Translations under genes and position numbers: made by a program
Shown: piece by piece, positions 1 to 9,617 of the stretch
Position numbering within the stretch: position 1 is the stretch's first letter
Layout of the letters: every line of letters starts with the position of its first letter
Assembly: GCF_013403875.1 (NCBI RefSeq)
Contig: NZ_JACBNX010000012.1
Span: forward strand, 62,001 to 126,000
Length of the DNA: 64,000 nt
DNA from: Burkholderia guangdongensis
Lineage (GTDB): Bacteria; Pseudomonadota; Gammaproteobacteria; Burkholderiales; Burkholderiaceae
Direction: 5' to 3'
Notes under the pieces: model-generated
Seen by the model: only the letters and a program-made list of their open reading frames with translations
The model's database searches: none
Told to the model about the DNA's origin: nothing

Positions 1-1156
1 GAACCGCTTCGACCGGCTCGACGCGACGAGCGTCGCCGCGCTCGAGCTGCCGCAGTCCGAACTGGAGGCCGCGCTCGAAGGGCTCGAGCCGAAGCGCCGC
101 GCGGCGCTCGAGGCGGCGGCCGCGCGCGTGCGCGCGTATCACGAGAAGCAGCGCATCGAATGCGGCAGCCACAGCTGGCAGTACACCGAGGCCGACGGCA
201 CGGTGCTCGGCCAGAAGGTCACGCCGCTCGACCGCGTCGGCCTGTACGTGCCGGGCGGCAAGGCCGCGTATCCGTCGTCGGTGCTGATGAACGCGATTCC
301 GGCGCGCGTCGCCGGCGTCGGCGAGATCATCATGGTCGTGCCGACGCCGGACGGCGTGAAGAACGACCTCGTGCTCGCCGCGGCGCTCCTGGGCGGCGTC
401 GATCGCGTGTTCACGATCGGCGGCGCGCAGGCGGTCGGCGCGCTCGCGTACGGCACCGCGACGGTGCCGCCCGTCGACAAGATCTGCGGGCCGGGCAACG
501 CGTACGTCGCGTCCGCGAAGCGCCGCGTGTTCGGCACGGTCGGCATCGACATGATCGCGGGGCCGTCCGAGATCCTCGTGCTGTGCGACGGCACGACCGA
601 TCCGAACTGGGTCGCGATGGACCTGTTCTCGCAGGCCGAGCACGACGAGCTCGCGCAGTCGATCCTGCTGTGCCCGGACGCGTCGTTCATCGAGCGCGTC
701 GAGAAGGCGATCGACGAGTTGCTGCCGACGATGCCGCGCAAGGACGTGATCCGCACGTCGCTCGAAAACCGCGGCGCGCTCGTGAAGGTGCGCGACATGG
801 CGGAGGCGTGCAAGATCGCGAACGAGATCGCGCCCGAGCACCTCGAAATCTCGGCGCTCGAGCCGCAGCAGTGGGGCAAGCTGATCCGCCACGCGGGCGC
901 GATCTTCCTCGGCCGCTACACGAGCGAGAGCCTCGGCGACTATTGCGCGGGCCCGAACCACGTGCTGCCGACGTCGCGCACCGCGCGCTTCTCGTCGCCG
1001 CTCGGCGTGTACGACTTCCTGAAGCGCTCGAGCGTGATCGAGGTCAGCGCGGAAGGCGCGCAGACGCTCGGCGAGATCGCGTCGGAGCTCGCGTACGGCG
1101 AAGGGCTGCAGGCGCATGCGCGCAGCGCCGAGTACCGGATGAGACAGGGCGGCTGA
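1..1156 (+). CDS. hisD: Histidinol dehydrogenase (5' end outside window)
   Basis: HisD oxidises histidinol to histidine in two NAD-dependent steps, the last reactions of histidine synthesis. The reading frame is open from base 2, so the gene begins upstream; 384 residues are present against a usual 430-440, so about 50 N-terminal residues are missing. Visible signatures are [10 protein letters not shown], the zinc-site stretch [16 protein letters not shown] and the C-terminal [10 protein letters not shown]. It heads the his gene run in this window, and hisC begins 91 bases after its stop. The identification is secure; only the upstream boundary is unknown. Confidence 0.97.
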   Translation, partial: NRFDRLDATSVAALELPQSELEAALEGLEPKRRAALEAAAARVRAYHEKQRIECGSHSWQYTEADGTVLGQKVTPLDRVGLYVPGGKAAYPSSVLMNAIPARVAGVGEIIMVVPTPDGVKNDLVLAAALLGGVDRVFTIGGAQAVGALAYGTATVPPVDKICGPGNAYVASAKRRVFGTVGIDMIAGPSEILVLCDGTTDPNWVAMDLFSQAEHDELAQSILLCPDASFIERVEKAIDELLPTMPRKDVIRTSLENRGALVKVRDMAEACKIANEIAPEHLEISALEPQQWGKLIRHAGAIFLGRYTSESLGDYCAGPNHVLPTSRTARFSSPLGVYDFLKRSSVIEVSAEGAQTLGEIASELAYGEGLQAHARSAEYRMRQGG

Positions 1157-1247
1157 CGCTCGACGCCCCGCAGGAGACCACGGGCAGGGCGGCGTGCCGC
1201 CGCTCTGCCGACCTTGATGCCGGCGCCAAGCACGCCGGCTTGCGACC

Positions 1248-2327
1248 ATGACCACGCCACAAGACATCATCCGCCGCGATGTGCTCGCGATGACGAGCTA
1301 TCCGGTGCCGGACGCGACCGGCTTCGTGAAGCTCGACGCGATGGAGAACCCGTATTCGCTGCCGGCGCCGCTCGCGGCCGCGCTCGGCGAGCGGCTCGCG
1401 CAGGTCGCGCTGAACCGCTATCCGGCGCCGCGGCCGGCCGCGCTGATCGACAAGCTGCGCGCGGCGATGCACGTGCCGCCCGCCTGCGACGTGCTGCTCG
1501 GCAACGGTTCGGACGAGATCATCAGCATGATGTCGGTCGCGTGCGCGAAGCCGGGCGCGAAGGTGCTCGCGCCGGTGCCGGGCTTCGTGATGTACGAGAT
1601 GTCCGCGAAATTCGCGCAGCTCGAGTTCGTCGGCGTGCCGCTCGCGGCGGACCTGACGCTCGACGTCGACGCGATGCTCGCGGCTATCGCCGAACATCGG
1701 CCCGCGCTGATCTATCTCGCGTACCCGAACAACCCGACCGGCACGCTGTTCGACGATGCCGGCATCGAACGGATCGTCGCAGCCGCGGGGCAGAGCCTCG
1801 TCGTGATCGACGAGGCATACCAGCCGTTCGCCGAGCGCACGTGGGTGCCGCGCGCGGCGGCGTTCGACAACGTCGTCGTGATGCGCACGGTGTCGAAGCT
1901 CGGCCTGGCCGGCATCCGGCTCGGTTATCTGGTCGGGCTGCCCGCGTGGCTGACCGAGTTCGACAAGGTGCGCCCGCCATACAACATCAACGTGCTCACG
2001 CAGGCGACCGCCGATTTTCTGCTCGACCACCTCGACGTGCTCGACGCGCAGGCGGCCGAACTGCGCGCGGAGCGCGCGCGGCTCGCGCAGGCGGTGGCCG
2101 CGCTGCCGGGCGCGACGGTGTTCCCGAGCGCCGGCAATTTCCTGCTCGTGCGCGTGCCGGACGCCGCCGCGGTGTTCGATGCGTTGCTCACCGAGCGGGT
2201 GCTGATCAAAAACGTGAGTAAAATGCACCCATTGCTCGCCGAATGTGTGCGGCTGACCGTCGGTTCTCCCGACGAAAACGCCCGCCTGCTGGCCGCACTG
2301 AAGCTCGCGCTGCCCGCGAGGCCCTGA
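1248..2327 (+). CDS. hisC: Histidinol-phosphate aminotransferase
   Basis: This PLP-dependent class I/II aminotransferase (359 residues) converts imidazole acetol phosphate to histidinol phosphate with glutamate as amino donor. The PLP lysine is Lys217 in [13 protein letters not shown], and the upstream [10 protein letters not shown] and [10 protein letters not shown] stretches are typical of the fold. The ATG at 1248 is preceded by a short GC hairpin (arms GCCGGCG at 1219-1225 and CGCCGGC at 1233-1239). It lies between hisD and hisB in the same direction, as expected for a Burkholderia his operon. Confidence 0.97.
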   Translation: MTTPQDIIRRDVLAMTSYPVPDATGFVKLDAMENPYSLPAPLAAALGERLAQVALNRYPAPRPAALIDKLRAAMHVPPACDVLLGNGSDEIISMMSVACAKPGAKVLAPVPGFVMYEMSAKFAQLEFVGVPLAADLTLDVDAMLAAIAEHRPALIYLAYPNNPTGTLFDDAGIERIVAAAGQSLVVIDEAYQPFAERTWVPRAAAFDNVVVMRTVSKLGLAGIRLGYLVGLPAWLTEFDKVRPPYNINVLTQATADFLLDHLDVLDAQAAELRAERARLAQAVAALPGATVFPSAGNFLLVRVPDAAAVFDALLTERVLIKNVSKMHPLLAECVRLTVGSPDENARLLAALKLALPARP

Positions 2328-2398
2328 CGGCGGCGACGGTGGCGGCAGCGGCGCGCAAAGATCAACCCCCATTTTTCAGACTCATTCAAGGAATCACC

Positions 2399-2986
2399 AT
2401 GCGTGTGGCGGAAGTCGTTCGCAATACCAGCGAAACGCAGATCCGTGTGAAGCTCGACCTCGACGGCACCGGCCAGCAGAAGCTCGCGACCGGCGTGCCG
2501 TTCCTGGACCACATGCTCGACCAGATCGCACGGCACGGCCTGATCGATCTGGATGTCGAAGCGCATGGCGATACCCACATCGACGATCACCATACGGTCG
2601 AGGACGTCGGCATCACGCTCGGTCAGGCGGTCGCGAAGGCGGTCGGCGACAAGAAGGGCATCCGCCGCTACGGTCACTCGTACGTGCCGCTCGACGAGGC
2701 GCTGTCGCGCGTCGTGATCGATTTCTCCGGCCGGCCGGGCCTCGAATTCCACGTGCCGTTCACGCGCGCGCGGATCGGCACGTTCGACGTCGACCTGTCG
2801 ATCGAATTCTTCCGCGGCTTCGTGAATCACGCGGGCGTCACGCTGCACATCGACAACCTGCGCGGGATCAACGCGCACCATCAGCTCGAGACGGTGTTCA
2901 AGGCGTTCGGGCGCGCGCTGCGGATGGCGGTGGAGCTCGACGAACGCGCGGCGGGGCAGATCCCGTCGACGAAGGGCAGCCTTTGA
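2399..2986 (+). CDS. hisB: Imidazoleglycerol-phosphate dehydratase
   Basis: This monofunctional IGP dehydratase (195 residues) lacks the phosphatase domain fused to it in enterobacteria. The metal-binding His/Glu clusters are visible as [17 protein letters not shown] and the C-terminal [18 protein letters not shown]. The frame is open further upstream, but the family start is [14 protein letters not shown]. That ATG at 2399 follows the spacer after hisC, with AAGGAA as ribosome site. It catalyses the step before HisC. Confidence 0.97.
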   Translation: MRVAEVVRNTSETQIRVKLDLDGTGQQKLATGVPFLDHMLDQIARHGLIDLDVEAHGDTHIDDHHTVEDVGITLGQAVAKAVGDKKGIRRYGHSYVPLDEALSRVVIDFSGRPGLEFHVPFTRARIGTFDVDLSIEFFRGFVNHAGVTLHIDNLRGINAHHQLETVFKAFGRALRMAVELDERAAGQIPSTKGSL

Positions 2987-3044
2987 CGAACGGAAAGGAC
3001 GCGAACGCCAAGCTCACCGCTTCGGCGCGTCGCGCCGGCTTGCG

Positions 3045-3665
3045 ATGGATCTGCTCAAATCGTTCATTTCACTGCTCGCGCTGATCAACCCGGTCGGCGC
3101 GGTGCCGTTTTTTCTCAGCCTTACCGCGAACCAGACGGAGGCCGAGCGGCATCGCACGATCCGGATCGCGTCGGTGTCGGTGTTCTGCGTGATGACGATC
3201 ACGACGTTGCTCGGCCAGCAGATCATCGATTTCTTCGGGATTTCGGTCGGCTCGCTCGAGGTCGGCGGCGGGATCATCATGCTGCTGATGGCGATCAACA
3301 TGCTGAACGCGCAGGCCGGCAACACGCGCTCGACGCCGGAGGAGCGCGACGAGGCGGAGATGAAGAGCAACATCGCGGTCGTGCCGCTCGCGATTCCGCT
3401 GCTGACGGGCCCCGGCTCGATCAGCACCGCGATCGTCTATGCGGCGAACGCGCGGCACTGGTACGAGCGGGCCGGCCTCGTCGCGATCGGCGCGATTCTG
3501 GCCGTGCTGTGCTTCGTCGCGATGCGGCTCGCGGAGCCGATCGCGAAATGGATCGGCCGCACCGGCATCAACATCGCCACGCGGCTGATGGGTCTGATGC
3601 TGTCGGCGCTGGCGGTGGAATTCATCGTCAATGGACTGAGGGCGTTACTGCCTGCACTCAAATGA
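3045..3665 (+). CDS. MarC-family inner-membrane protein
   Basis: This 206-residue hydrophobic protein of the MarC/UPF0056 family has about six membrane segments. The N-terminal [20 protein letters not shown] and the central [17 protein letters not shown] are family hallmarks. Its function is not established; family members were once linked to multiple antibiotic resistance without firm support. It sits inside the his operon between hisB and hisH, a placement typical of Burkholderia, and is probably co-transcribed. The 13 bases CGCCGGCTTGCGA at its start also occur in front of hisC. Confidence 0.93.
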   Translation: MDLLKSFISLLALINPVGAVPFFLSLTANQTEAERHRTIRIASVSVFCVMTITTLLGQQIIDFFGISVGSLEVGGGIIMLLMAINMLNAQAGNTRSTPEERDEAEMKSNIAVVPLAIPLLTGPGSISTAIVYAANARHWYERAGLVAIGAILAVLCFVAMRLAEPIAKWIGRTGINIATRLMGLMLSALAVEFIVNGLRALLPALK

Positions 3666-3748
3666 AACTACCCCCACGCTCACGTTGTTCGCTGCCCCCC
3701 GAGGGGGCGTTCAGCCTCCTTGGGGCGGCCCGGCGGAGGCTGAAATGA
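3662..3748 (+). repeat. 87-bp intergenic repeat, copy 1, in front of hisH
   Basis: This stretch matches 6133-6219 at 82 of 87 positions by eye. It fills the entire spacer from the marC stop to the hisH start and supplies the hisH ribosome site (GGAGG at 3735-3739). It contains the inverted repeat GCCCCCCGAGGGGGC and a second GC-rich block, CCTTGGGGCGGCCCGGCGGAGG, so the RNA should fold strongly just ahead of the start codon. I recall similar sequence as a dispersed element in Burkholderiales, but that is memory and not shown here. Confidence 0.9.
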
Positions 3749-4380
3749 AAATTGCGATTGTTGACTATGGGATGGGCAACCTGCGCTCGGTCGCGCAGGC
3801 GCTCAGGAAGGCCGAGCCGGCCGCCGACGTGGCGATCGTCGATACGCCGGCGGCGATCCGCGCGGCCGACCGCGTCGTGCTGCCCGGCCAGGGCGCGATG
3901 CCGGACTGCATGCGCTGCCTCGGCGAATCGGGGCTGCAGGAGGCGGTGATCGAAGCGTCGCGCACGAAGCCGCTGCTCGGCGTATGCGTCGGCGAGCAGA
4001 TGCTGTTCGACTGGAGCGCCGAGGGCGACACGAAGGGCCTCGGGCTGCTGCCGGGCAAGGTCGTGCGCTTCGCGCTCGACGGCCAGCTGCAGGACGACGG
4101 CTCGCGCTTCAAGGTGCCGCAGATGGGCTGGAACCGCGTGCGCCACACGCGGGCGCACCCGCTGTGGGACGGCGTGCCCGACGACGCATACTTCTACTTC
4201 GTCCACAGCTACTACGTGCAGCCGGACGATCCGGCGCACACGGTCGGCGAGACGCTGTACGGCGCGCCGTTTACGTCGGCGGTCGCGCGCGACAATCTCT
4301 TCGCGACCCAATTTCACCCGGAGAAAAGCGCGGAGGTTGGTTTGCGTCTGTACCGCAACTTCGTACACTGGAAACCATGA
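3745..4380 (+). CDS. hisH: Imidazole glycerol phosphate synthase, glutaminase subunit
   Basis: HisH (211 residues) hydrolyses glutamine and channels ammonia to HisF. The class I amidotransferase triad is visible: nucleophile Cys81 in GVCVGEQ, and His191 and Glu193 in FHPEKS. The oxyanion-strand motif [10 protein letters not shown] is present. The frame is open 20 codons upstream, through the repeat, but [13 protein letters not shown] is the family N-terminus and its ATG follows GGAGG at the end of the repeat. The partner hisF lies two genes downstream. Confidence 0.97.
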   Translation: MKIAIVDYGMGNLRSVAQALRKAEPAADVAIVDTPAAIRAADRVVLPGQGAMPDCMRCLGESGLQEAVIEASRTKPLLGVCVGEQMLFDWSAEGDTKGLGLLPGKVVRFALDGQLQDDGSRFKVPQMGWNRVRHTRAHPLWDGVPDDAYFYFVHSYYVQPDDPAHTVGETLYGAPFTSAVARDNLFATQFHPEKSAEVGLRLYRNFVHWKP

Positions 4381-4532
4381 ACGCGATGCGCGGGCCCCGC
4401 CGCACGGGCCTGGCGCGCCGGTTTGCGCCGATCTGCGCCGAACGAGATGTACTAAACTAGCGGGACGGCGCGGTGCCGGATTGGCCGGCGCGCGTCTCCC
4501 TCCATTCTTTTTCCCTGACGAACCCGATTGCT

Positions 4533-5288
4533 ATGCTGCTGATTCCGGCCATCGATCTTAAAGACGGTCAATGCGTGCGCCTCAAACAGGGCGATATGGA
4601 CCAGGCGACGATTTTCTCCGAGGATCCCGCGGCGATGGCCCGCAAATGGGTCGATCTCGGTGCACGACGACTCCACCTCGTCGATCTGAACGGCGCGTTC
4701 GCCGGCAAGCCGAAGAATCTCGAGGCGATCGAGGCGATTCTCGGCGAGGTCGGCAACGAGATTCCGGTGCAGCTCGGCGGCGGCATCCGCAGCCTCGAGA
4801 CGATCGAGAAGTATCTGGATGCGGGCCTGTCGTACGTGATCATCGGCACCGCCGCGGTGAAGGATCCGGGCTTCCTGCAGGATGCGTGCACCGCGTTCGC
4901 GGGCAGCATCATCGTCGGCCTCGACGCGAAGGACGGCAAGGTCGCGACCGACGGCTGGAGCAAGCTGACCGGCCACGAAGTGATCGATCTCGCGCGGAAG
5001 TTCGAGGACTACGGCGTCGAGTCGATCGTCTACACGGACATCGGTCGCGACGGGATGCTGCAGGGCATCAACATCGAAGCCACCGTGAAGCTGGCGCAGG
5101 CGGTCGGCATTCCGGTGATCGCGAGCGGCGGGCTGTCGAACCTCGTCGACATCGAGAAGCTCTGCGAGGTGGAAGGGGACGGCGTCGAAGGCGTGATCTG
5201 CGGCCGGGCGATCTACTCGGGCGATCTCGACTTCGCGGCCGCGCAGAAACGCGCGGATGAACTGAACGGCGAACTCGACGACGCCTGA
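4533..5288 (+). CDS. hisA: Phosphoribosylformimino-5-aminoimidazole carboxamide ribotide isomerase
   Basis: This is the 251-residue (beta/alpha)8-barrel isomerase (ProFAR to PRFAR) of histidine synthesis. The N-terminal [10 protein letters not shown] carries catalytic Asp8, QLGGGIR is a phosphate-binding turn, and [10 protein letters not shown] holds the second catalytic aspartate. The start MLLIPAIDL was chosen over an in-frame upstream extension because it matches the family. The roughly 150-base spacer after hisH is unremarkable. The next gene, hisF, is its structural relative. Confidence 0.97.
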   Translation: MLLIPAIDLKDGQCVRLKQGDMDQATIFSEDPAAMARKWVDLGARRLHLVDLNGAFAGKPKNLEAIEAILGEVGNEIPVQLGGGIRSLETIEKYLDAGLSYVIIGTAAVKDPGFLQDACTAFAGSIIVGLDAKDGKVATDGWSKLTGHEVIDLARKFEDYGVESIVYTDIGRDGMLQGINIEATVKLAQAVGIPVIASGGLSNLVDIEKLCEVEGDGVEGVICGRAIYSGDLDFAAAQKRADELNGELDDA

Positions 5289-5357
5289 AACCGCTCGCGT
5301 GCGTTCGCCCAGGCCGCCCGCGCGGGCGGCTCCAACCGGGGCATTTGGCCCAACATC

Positions 5358-6131
5358 ATGGCACTAGCTAAACGCATCATCCCCTGCCTCGACGTGACCG
5401 CCGGGCGCGTCGTCAAGGGCGTCAATTTCGTCGAGCTGCGCGATGCCGGCGATCCGGTCGAGATCGCCCGCCGCTACGACGAGCAGGGCGCCGACGAACT
5501 CACGTTCCTCGACATCACCGCGACGTCCGACCAGCGCGACCTGATTCTGCCGATCATCGAGTCGGTCGCGTCGCAGGTGTTCATTCCGCTGACGGTCGGC
5601 GGCGGTGTGCGCGCGGTCGAGGACGTCCGGCGCCTGTTGAATGCCGGCGCGGACAAGGTCGGCATGAATTCGTCCGCGGTCGCGAACCCGCAGCTCGTGC
5701 GCGACGCGGCGGACAAATACGGCTCGCAATGCATCGTCGTCGCGATCGATGCGAAGCGCGTGTCCGCGGACGGCGAGCCGCCGCGCTGGGAAGTGTTCAC
5801 GCACGGCGGCCGCAAGGGCACCGGGCTCGACGCGATCGAGTGGGCGCGGAAGGTGGCCGAGCTCGGCGCGGGCGAGATCCTGCTGACGAGCATGGACCGC
5901 GACGGCACGAAGTCCGGCTTCGATCTCGCGTTGACGCGCGGCGTGTCCGACGCGGTGCCGGTGCCGGTGATCGCGTCGGGCGGCGTCGGCTCGCTGCAGC
6001 ATCTTGCGGACGGCATCAAGGACGGCCGCGCCGATGCAGTGCTGGCCGCGAGCATCTTCCACTACGGCGAGCACACGGTCGGCGAGGCGAAGCGCTTCAT
6101 GGCCGACCAGGGCATTCCGGTGAGGCTGTGA
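5358..6131 (+). CDS. hisF: Imidazole glycerol phosphate synthase, cyclase subunit
   Basis: HisF (257 residues) uses ammonia from HisH to cyclise PRFAR into imidazole glycerol phosphate and AICAR. The barrel signatures are [16 protein letters not shown] with Asp12, [14 protein letters not shown] and [13 protein letters not shown]. The stop at 6129-6131 abuts copy 2 of the 87-bp repeat, which separates it from hisI. Confidence 0.97.
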   Translation: MALAKRIIPCLDVTAGRVVKGVNFVELRDAGDPVEIARRYDEQGADELTFLDITATSDQRDLILPIIESVASQVFIPLTVGGGVRAVEDVRRLLNAGADKVGMNSSAVANPQLVRDAADKYGSQCIVVAIDAKRVSADGEPPRWEVFTHGGRKGTGLDAIEWARKVAELGAGEILLTSMDRDGTKSGFDLALTRGVSDAVPVPVIASGGVGSLQHLADGIKDGRADAVLAASIFHYGEHTVGEAKRFMADQGIPVRL

Positions 6132-6132
6132 G

Positions 6133-6219
6133 ATGAAACGACCCCCACGCTCGCGTTGCTCGCTGCCCCCCGAGGGGGCGCTCAGCCTCCTTGGGGCGGC
6201 CCGGCGGAGGCTGAGATGA
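6133..6219 (+). repeat. 87-bp intergenic repeat, copy 2, in front of hisI
   Basis: This is the second copy of the element at 3662-3748, with five substitutions and no gaps over 87 bases. As in copy 1, it begins right after the preceding stop codon and ends on the next start codon, with GGAGG at 6206-6210 serving as ribosome site for hisI. The same inverted repeat GCCCCCCGAGGGGGC is conserved, while four of the five changes are transitions. Conservation of both position and ends suggests insertion or duplication as a ready-made gene leader. Confidence 0.9.
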
Positions 6220-6635
6220 CCATGGAAACGACAACGTCGATGCCCGCGTGGCTCGACAAGGTTCGCTGGGACGACAACGGCCTCGTGCCGGTGATCGCGC
6301 AGGAGGCGTCGACGAACGACGTGCTGATGTTCGCGTGGATGAACCGCGACGCACTGGTGAAGACGATCGAGCTGAAGCGTGCGGTGTATTTCTCGCGCTC
6401 GCGCCAGCGCCTGTGGTTCAAGGGCGAGGAGTCGGGCCACGTGCAGCACGTGCACGAGGTGCGGCTCGACTGCGACGAGGACGTCGTGCTGCTGAAGGTC
6501 GAGCAGGTGTCGGGCATCGCGTGCCACACCGGCCGGCATTCGTGCTTCTTCCAGAAATTCGAGGGCACCGTCGGCGACGGCGAATGGGTCGCGGTCGAGC
6601 CGGTGCTGAAAGATCCCGAACACATCTACAAATGA
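6216..6635 (+). CDS. hisI: Phosphoribosyl-AMP cyclohydrolase
   Basis: This monofunctional PR-AMP cyclohydrolase (139 residues) opens the purine ring of PR-AMP, the third step of histidine synthesis. Metal-site motifs are visible: [12 protein letters not shown] (Asp cluster) and Cys103/Cys110 in [11 protein letters not shown]. The ATG at 6216 overlaps the end of the repeat; a second in-frame ATG at 6222 is possible. HisE, fused to HisI in enterobacteria, is a separate overlapping gene here. Confidence 0.97.
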   Translation: MTMETTTSMPAWLDKVRWDDNGLVPVIAQEASTNDVLMFAWMNRDALVKTIELKRAVYFSRSRQRLWFKGEESGHVQHVHEVRLDCDEDVVLLKVEQVSGIACHTGRHSCFFQKFEGTVGDGEWVAVEPVLKDPEHIYK

Positions 6636-6997
6636 CGCAATCGATCGAAGATACGCTGCTGCGCCTGTCGGCCGTGATCGACGGCCGCAAGGGCGGCGAC
6701 CCCGAAACCTCGTACGTGTCGCGCCTGTTTCACAAGGGCGACGACGCGGTGCTGAAGAAGATCGGCGAGGAAGCGACGGAAGTCGTGCTCGCCGCGAAGG
6801 ACGTGCGCCAGGGCGGCGCGCCGAGCTCGCTCGTCGGCGAGGTCGCGGACCTGTGGTTCCACTGCCTCGTGATGCTGTCCCATTTCGATCTGAGCCCGTC
6901 CGACGTAATCGCCGAACTCGAGCGCCGCGAGGGGTTGTCGGGGATCGAGGAGAAGGCGATGCGCAAGCGCCGCGAGCGCGAGGAAAACGGCGGCTGA
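6632..6997 (+). CDS. hisE: Phosphoribosyl-ATP pyrophosphatase
   Basis: HisE (121 residues) removes pyrophosphate from PR-ATP, the second step of histidine synthesis. It is an all-alpha MazG-like fold, with the metal-binding helix [16 protein letters not shown] and [12 protein letters not shown]. The ATG at 6632 overlaps the hisI stop (ATGA), indicating translational coupling. The his genes end here in this window. Confidence 0.96.
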   Translation: MTQSIEDTLLRLSAVIDGRKGGDPETSYVSRLFHKGDDAVLKKIGEEATEVVLAAKDVRQGGAPSSLVGEVADLWFHCLVMLSHFDLSPSDVIAELERREGLSGIEEKAMRKRREREENGG

Positions 6998-7059
6998 CGC
7001 GCCATAGCGGCGGTAGCGCACCAGCTCGGTGAAAATTGTCATCGAACGGAGGTAGCATC

Positions 7060-7512
7060 ATGACTGAAACGCCAAGTCAGCTCCCGCCGCCCGCCTACCG
7101 GAACCCGTCCGATGACGAGCGTCTGAACGGACTGCGCACGCTGACCCACATCCTCTATGCGCTGTACGCGGTGCATTGGCTGACGGGCGGCATCACCAGC
7201 CTCGTTGCGCTCATCATCGACTACGTGAAGCGCGACGACGTGGCCGGCACGCCGTATGCGGACCATGTCGAGTGGCAGATCCGCACGTTCTGGCGGACGC
7301 TGATCGGGTACGTGGTGGGTATCGCGCTCATGTACGCGGCCGGCTTGACGTTCACGTTCGCACCCGCGCTTTCGATCGGGTACCCGATCGTGTTCGCCGG
7401 CGTCGGCTTTCCGCTGTTGGGGGCGACCTGCGTGTGGGCGCTGTACCGTATCATCAAGGGATGGCTGTTTTTGAACGACAACAAGACGCTCGATCCGCAA
7501 GCGTGGTTCTGA
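7060..7512 (+). CDS. Small membrane protein, DUF4870-like
   Basis: This 150-residue protein has about three to four membrane segments: LTHILYALYAVHWLTGGITSL; LIGYVVGIALMYAAG followed by a hydrophobic stretch; and GVGFPLLGATCVWALYRII. The N-terminus is proline-rich and polar. The ATG at 7060 has a good ribosome site, CGGAGG. It is often found between hisE and the HIT gene in Burkholderia, so it is probably in the same transcript. No biochemical role is known to me; the DUF4870 assignment is by general appearance. Confidence 0.85.
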   Translation: MTETPSQLPPPAYRNPSDDERLNGLRTLTHILYALYAVHWLTGGITSLVALIIDYVKRDDVAGTPYADHVEWQIRTFWRTLIGYVVGIALMYAAGLTFTFAPALSIGYPIVFAGVGFPLLGATCVWALYRIIKGWLFLNDNKTLDPQAWF

Positions 7513-7540
7513 CCGGCGGCGCGGGCGTTTCAGGAGCATC

Positions 7541-7906
7541 ATGAGTCACGATCCGAATTGCCTGTTCTGCAAGATCGCGGCGGGCGAGATTCCGAGCACG
7601 AAGGTGCACGAGGACGACGAGTTCGTCGCGTTCCGCGACATCCGCCCGGCGGCCGAGACGCACGTGCTCGTGATTCCGCGCAAGCACCTGCCGACGCTGT
7701 CGGCGGCGAGCGCGGACGACGCGCCGCTGCTTGGTAGAATGCTCGTCCTCGTCGCGCGGCTCGCCGAGCAGCTCGGCGTCGCTTACCGGGGCGGCGATAC
7801 CGGCTTCAGGACCGTGATCAACACGGGGCCGGGCGGTGGGCAGGAGGTCTATCACCTGCACGCGCACATTCTGGCCGGCCCGCGTCCGTGGCAGCGGATG
7901 GGCTGA
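7541..7906 (+). CDS. HIT-family (histidine triad) nucleotide hydrolase, HinT-like
   Basis: This 121-residue purine nucleoside phosphoramidase-type protein carries the histidine triad near the C-terminus ([11 protein letters not shown]: His105, His107, His109). The N-terminal [13 protein letters not shown] is typical, with two cysteines (7 and 10) that in some family members bind zinc. It likely acts on nucleoside 5'-phosphoramidates in the cytoplasm. It lies 28 bases after the DUF4870-like gene and ahead of tatA. Confidence 0.95.
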   Translation: MSHDPNCLFCKIAAGEIPSTKVHEDDEFVAFRDIRPAAETHVLVIPRKHLPTLSAASADDAPLLGRMLVLVARLAEQLGVAYRGGDTGFRTVINTGPGGGQEVYHLHAHILAGPRPWQRMG

Positions 7907-7988
7907 CCCGGGTTTTCGCTTTCATTCGAATGCCGGCGTGGCGCCGGCGGTTTGCGCCGCGAGCGGCGAGGTTGAGGAGAGGTGGATC

Positions 7989-8219
7989 ATGGGTGGACTG
8001 AGTATTTGGCACTGGCTGATCGTGCTGCTGATCGTCGCGCTGGTGTTCGGCACGAAGAAGCTGCGCAATATCGGCAGCGATCTGGGCAGCGCGGTGAAGG
8101 GCTTCAAGGAAGGGATGCGCGACGGCGACGCGCCGTCCGATCCGCAGCAGCTCCCGCGCTCGGGCACGGTCGACGTCGACGCGAAGGAGACGACGCGCTC
8201 CGACTCGCAGAAGTCGTAA
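7989..8219 (+). CDS. tatA: Twin-arginine translocase subunit TatA
   Basis: TatA (76 residues) forms the pore-like oligomer of the Tat pathway, which exports folded proteins. It has one N-terminal membrane helix ([16 protein letters not shown]), the [10 protein letters not shown] hinge, an amphipathic helix ([12 protein letters not shown]) and a short acidic/polar tail. The start ATG at 7989 follows GAGGAGAGG. It is first of a tatABC set. The petA Rieske protein encoded downstream is a typical Tat substrate. Confidence 0.96.
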   Translation: MGGLSIWHWLIVLLIVALVFGTKKLRNIGSDLGSAVKGFKEGMRDGDAPSDPQQLPRSGTVDVDAKETTRSDSQKS

Positions 8220-8245
8220 CGACCGCACGCTGACGGACGCTTCCG

Positions 8246-8782
8246 ATGCTCGATCTCGGTCTTTCGAAGATGGCGCTGATCAGCGTGGTCGCGCTGGTCG
8301 TGCTCGGCCCCGAGCGCCTGCCGCGCGTCGCACGCACGGCGGGCGCGCTGTTCGGCCGCGCGCAGCGCTACATCAACGACGTGAAGGCCGAGGTCTCGCG
8401 CGAGATCGAGCTCGACGCGCTGCGCACGATGAAAAGCGACTTCGAGGCGGCCGCGCGCAACGTCGAGAGCACGATTCACGAGAATCTGCGTCAGCACGAA
8501 AGCGAGCTGAACTCGGCATTCGGCTCGGCCGTCGGCGCGACCGACGCGGCCGCCGCTGAACTGGCGGGCGCGGCGGGCGCGGGTGGTGCGGCGTCCGGCG
8601 GGTCGCTGTGGCACGTCAGCCGCGCGCCGGCGCCGAAGCGGCGCAACTGGCGCGTGAAACAGGCGGCGATGCCGGCCTGGTACAAGCGAGCAACCACGCA
8701 CCGCACACACGTGCAATCGGGCGCCGCGCGCGTCGCGCGCCATCAGCCCGCGAGCCTGCGCCGTCCCGTGCGCTTCTTCTGA
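8246..8782 (+). CDS. tatB: Twin-arginine translocase subunit TatB
   Basis: TatB (178 residues) works with TatC as receptor for twin-arginine signal peptides. The N-terminus MLDLGLSKMALISVVALVVLGPERLPRVAR shows the characteristic short membrane helix with the LGPERLP hinge. A long amphipathic helix follows, then an Ala/Gly-rich and finally basic tail (about residues 130-178). It lies 26 bases after tatA and 16 before tatC. Confidence 0.95.
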   Translation: MLDLGLSKMALISVVALVVLGPERLPRVARTAGALFGRAQRYINDVKAEVSREIELDALRTMKSDFEAAARNVESTIHENLRQHESELNSAFGSAVGATDAAAAELAGAAGAGGAASGGSLWHVSRAPAPKRRNWRVKQAAMPAWYKRATTHRTHVQSGAARVARHQPASLRRPVRFF

Positions 8783-8798
8783 TCAACCGAGGGCCGGC

Positions 8799-9608
8799 GT
8801 GAGCGACCCCCAGCACAAACCGGACGAAGGCCCGGAAGAAACCTTCATCTCCCATCTCGTCGAGCTGCGCGACCGGATCATCCGCGCGGGGCTGTCGGTG
8901 ATCGTCGTGTTCCTCGGGCTCGTGTACTGGGCGCCCGACATCTTCCGACTGCTCGCGCGGCCGCTGATGCAGAACCTGCCGAAGGGCGGGAAGATGATCG
9001 TCACCGACGTCACGGGATCGTTCTTCGTGCCGATGAAGGTGACGATGCTCGTCGCGCTCGTGATCGCGCTGCCGATCGTGCTGTACCAGATCTGGGCGTT
9101 CGTCGCGCCAGGGCTGTATCAGCACGAGAAGAAGCTGATCGCGCCGCTGGTCGGCAGCAGCTACGTGCTGTTCATGTGCGGGATGGCGTTCGCGTACTTC
9201 CTCGTGTTCCCGACGATCTTCCGGGTGATGGCGCACTACAACGCGCCGCTGGGCGCGGAGATGTCGACCGATATCGACAATTACCTGAGTTTCGTGCTGG
9301 GGATGTTCATCGCGTTCGGGGTGACGTTCGAGGTGCCGATCGTGGTGGTGCTGCTGGTGCGGATGGGGGTGCTGACGATCCAGAAGCTGAAGGAGATCCG
9401 GCCGTACGTGATCGTCGGCGCGTTCGTCGTGTCGGCGGTGGTCACGCCGCCGGACGTGTTCTCGCAACTGATGCTCGCACTGCCGCTGATCGTGCTCTAC
9501 GAGGCCGGGGTGATCGCCGCGCGGCTGTTCGTGCCGAAGCCGGCGGCCGACGAGAGCGAGAACGGTGAGAAGGGTGAGAAGGGTGAGAAGAGTGAGACGG
9601 CGGGCTGA
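8799..9608 (+). CDS. tatC: Twin-arginine translocase subunit TatC
   Basis: TatC (269 residues) has six membrane helices and the family signatures ETFISHLVELRDR at the N-terminus and FVAPGLYQHEKK in the first periplasmic region. The start is GTG at 8799, preceded by CCGAGGG. The C-terminal tail carries a small tandem repeat: bases 9562-9594 contain three to four copies of GTGAGAAGG, encoding GEKGEKGEK. The gene ends only nine bases from the stop of the convergent protease gene, with no terminator hairpin between them. Confidence 0.96.
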   Translation: MSDPQHKPDEGPEETFISHLVELRDRIIRAGLSVIVVFLGLVYWAPDIFRLLARPLMQNLPKGGKMIVTDVTGSFFVPMKVTMLVALVIALPIVLYQIWAFVAPGLYQHEKKLIAPLVGSSYVLFMCGMAFAYFLVFPTIFRVMAHYNAPLGAEMSTDIDNYLSFVLGMFIAFGVTFEVPIVVVLLVRMGVLTIQKLKEIRPYVIVGAFVVSAVVTPPDVFSQLMLALPLIVLYEAGVIAARLFVPKPAADESENGEKGEKGEKSETAG

Positions 9609-9617
9609 TCCGCCGCG

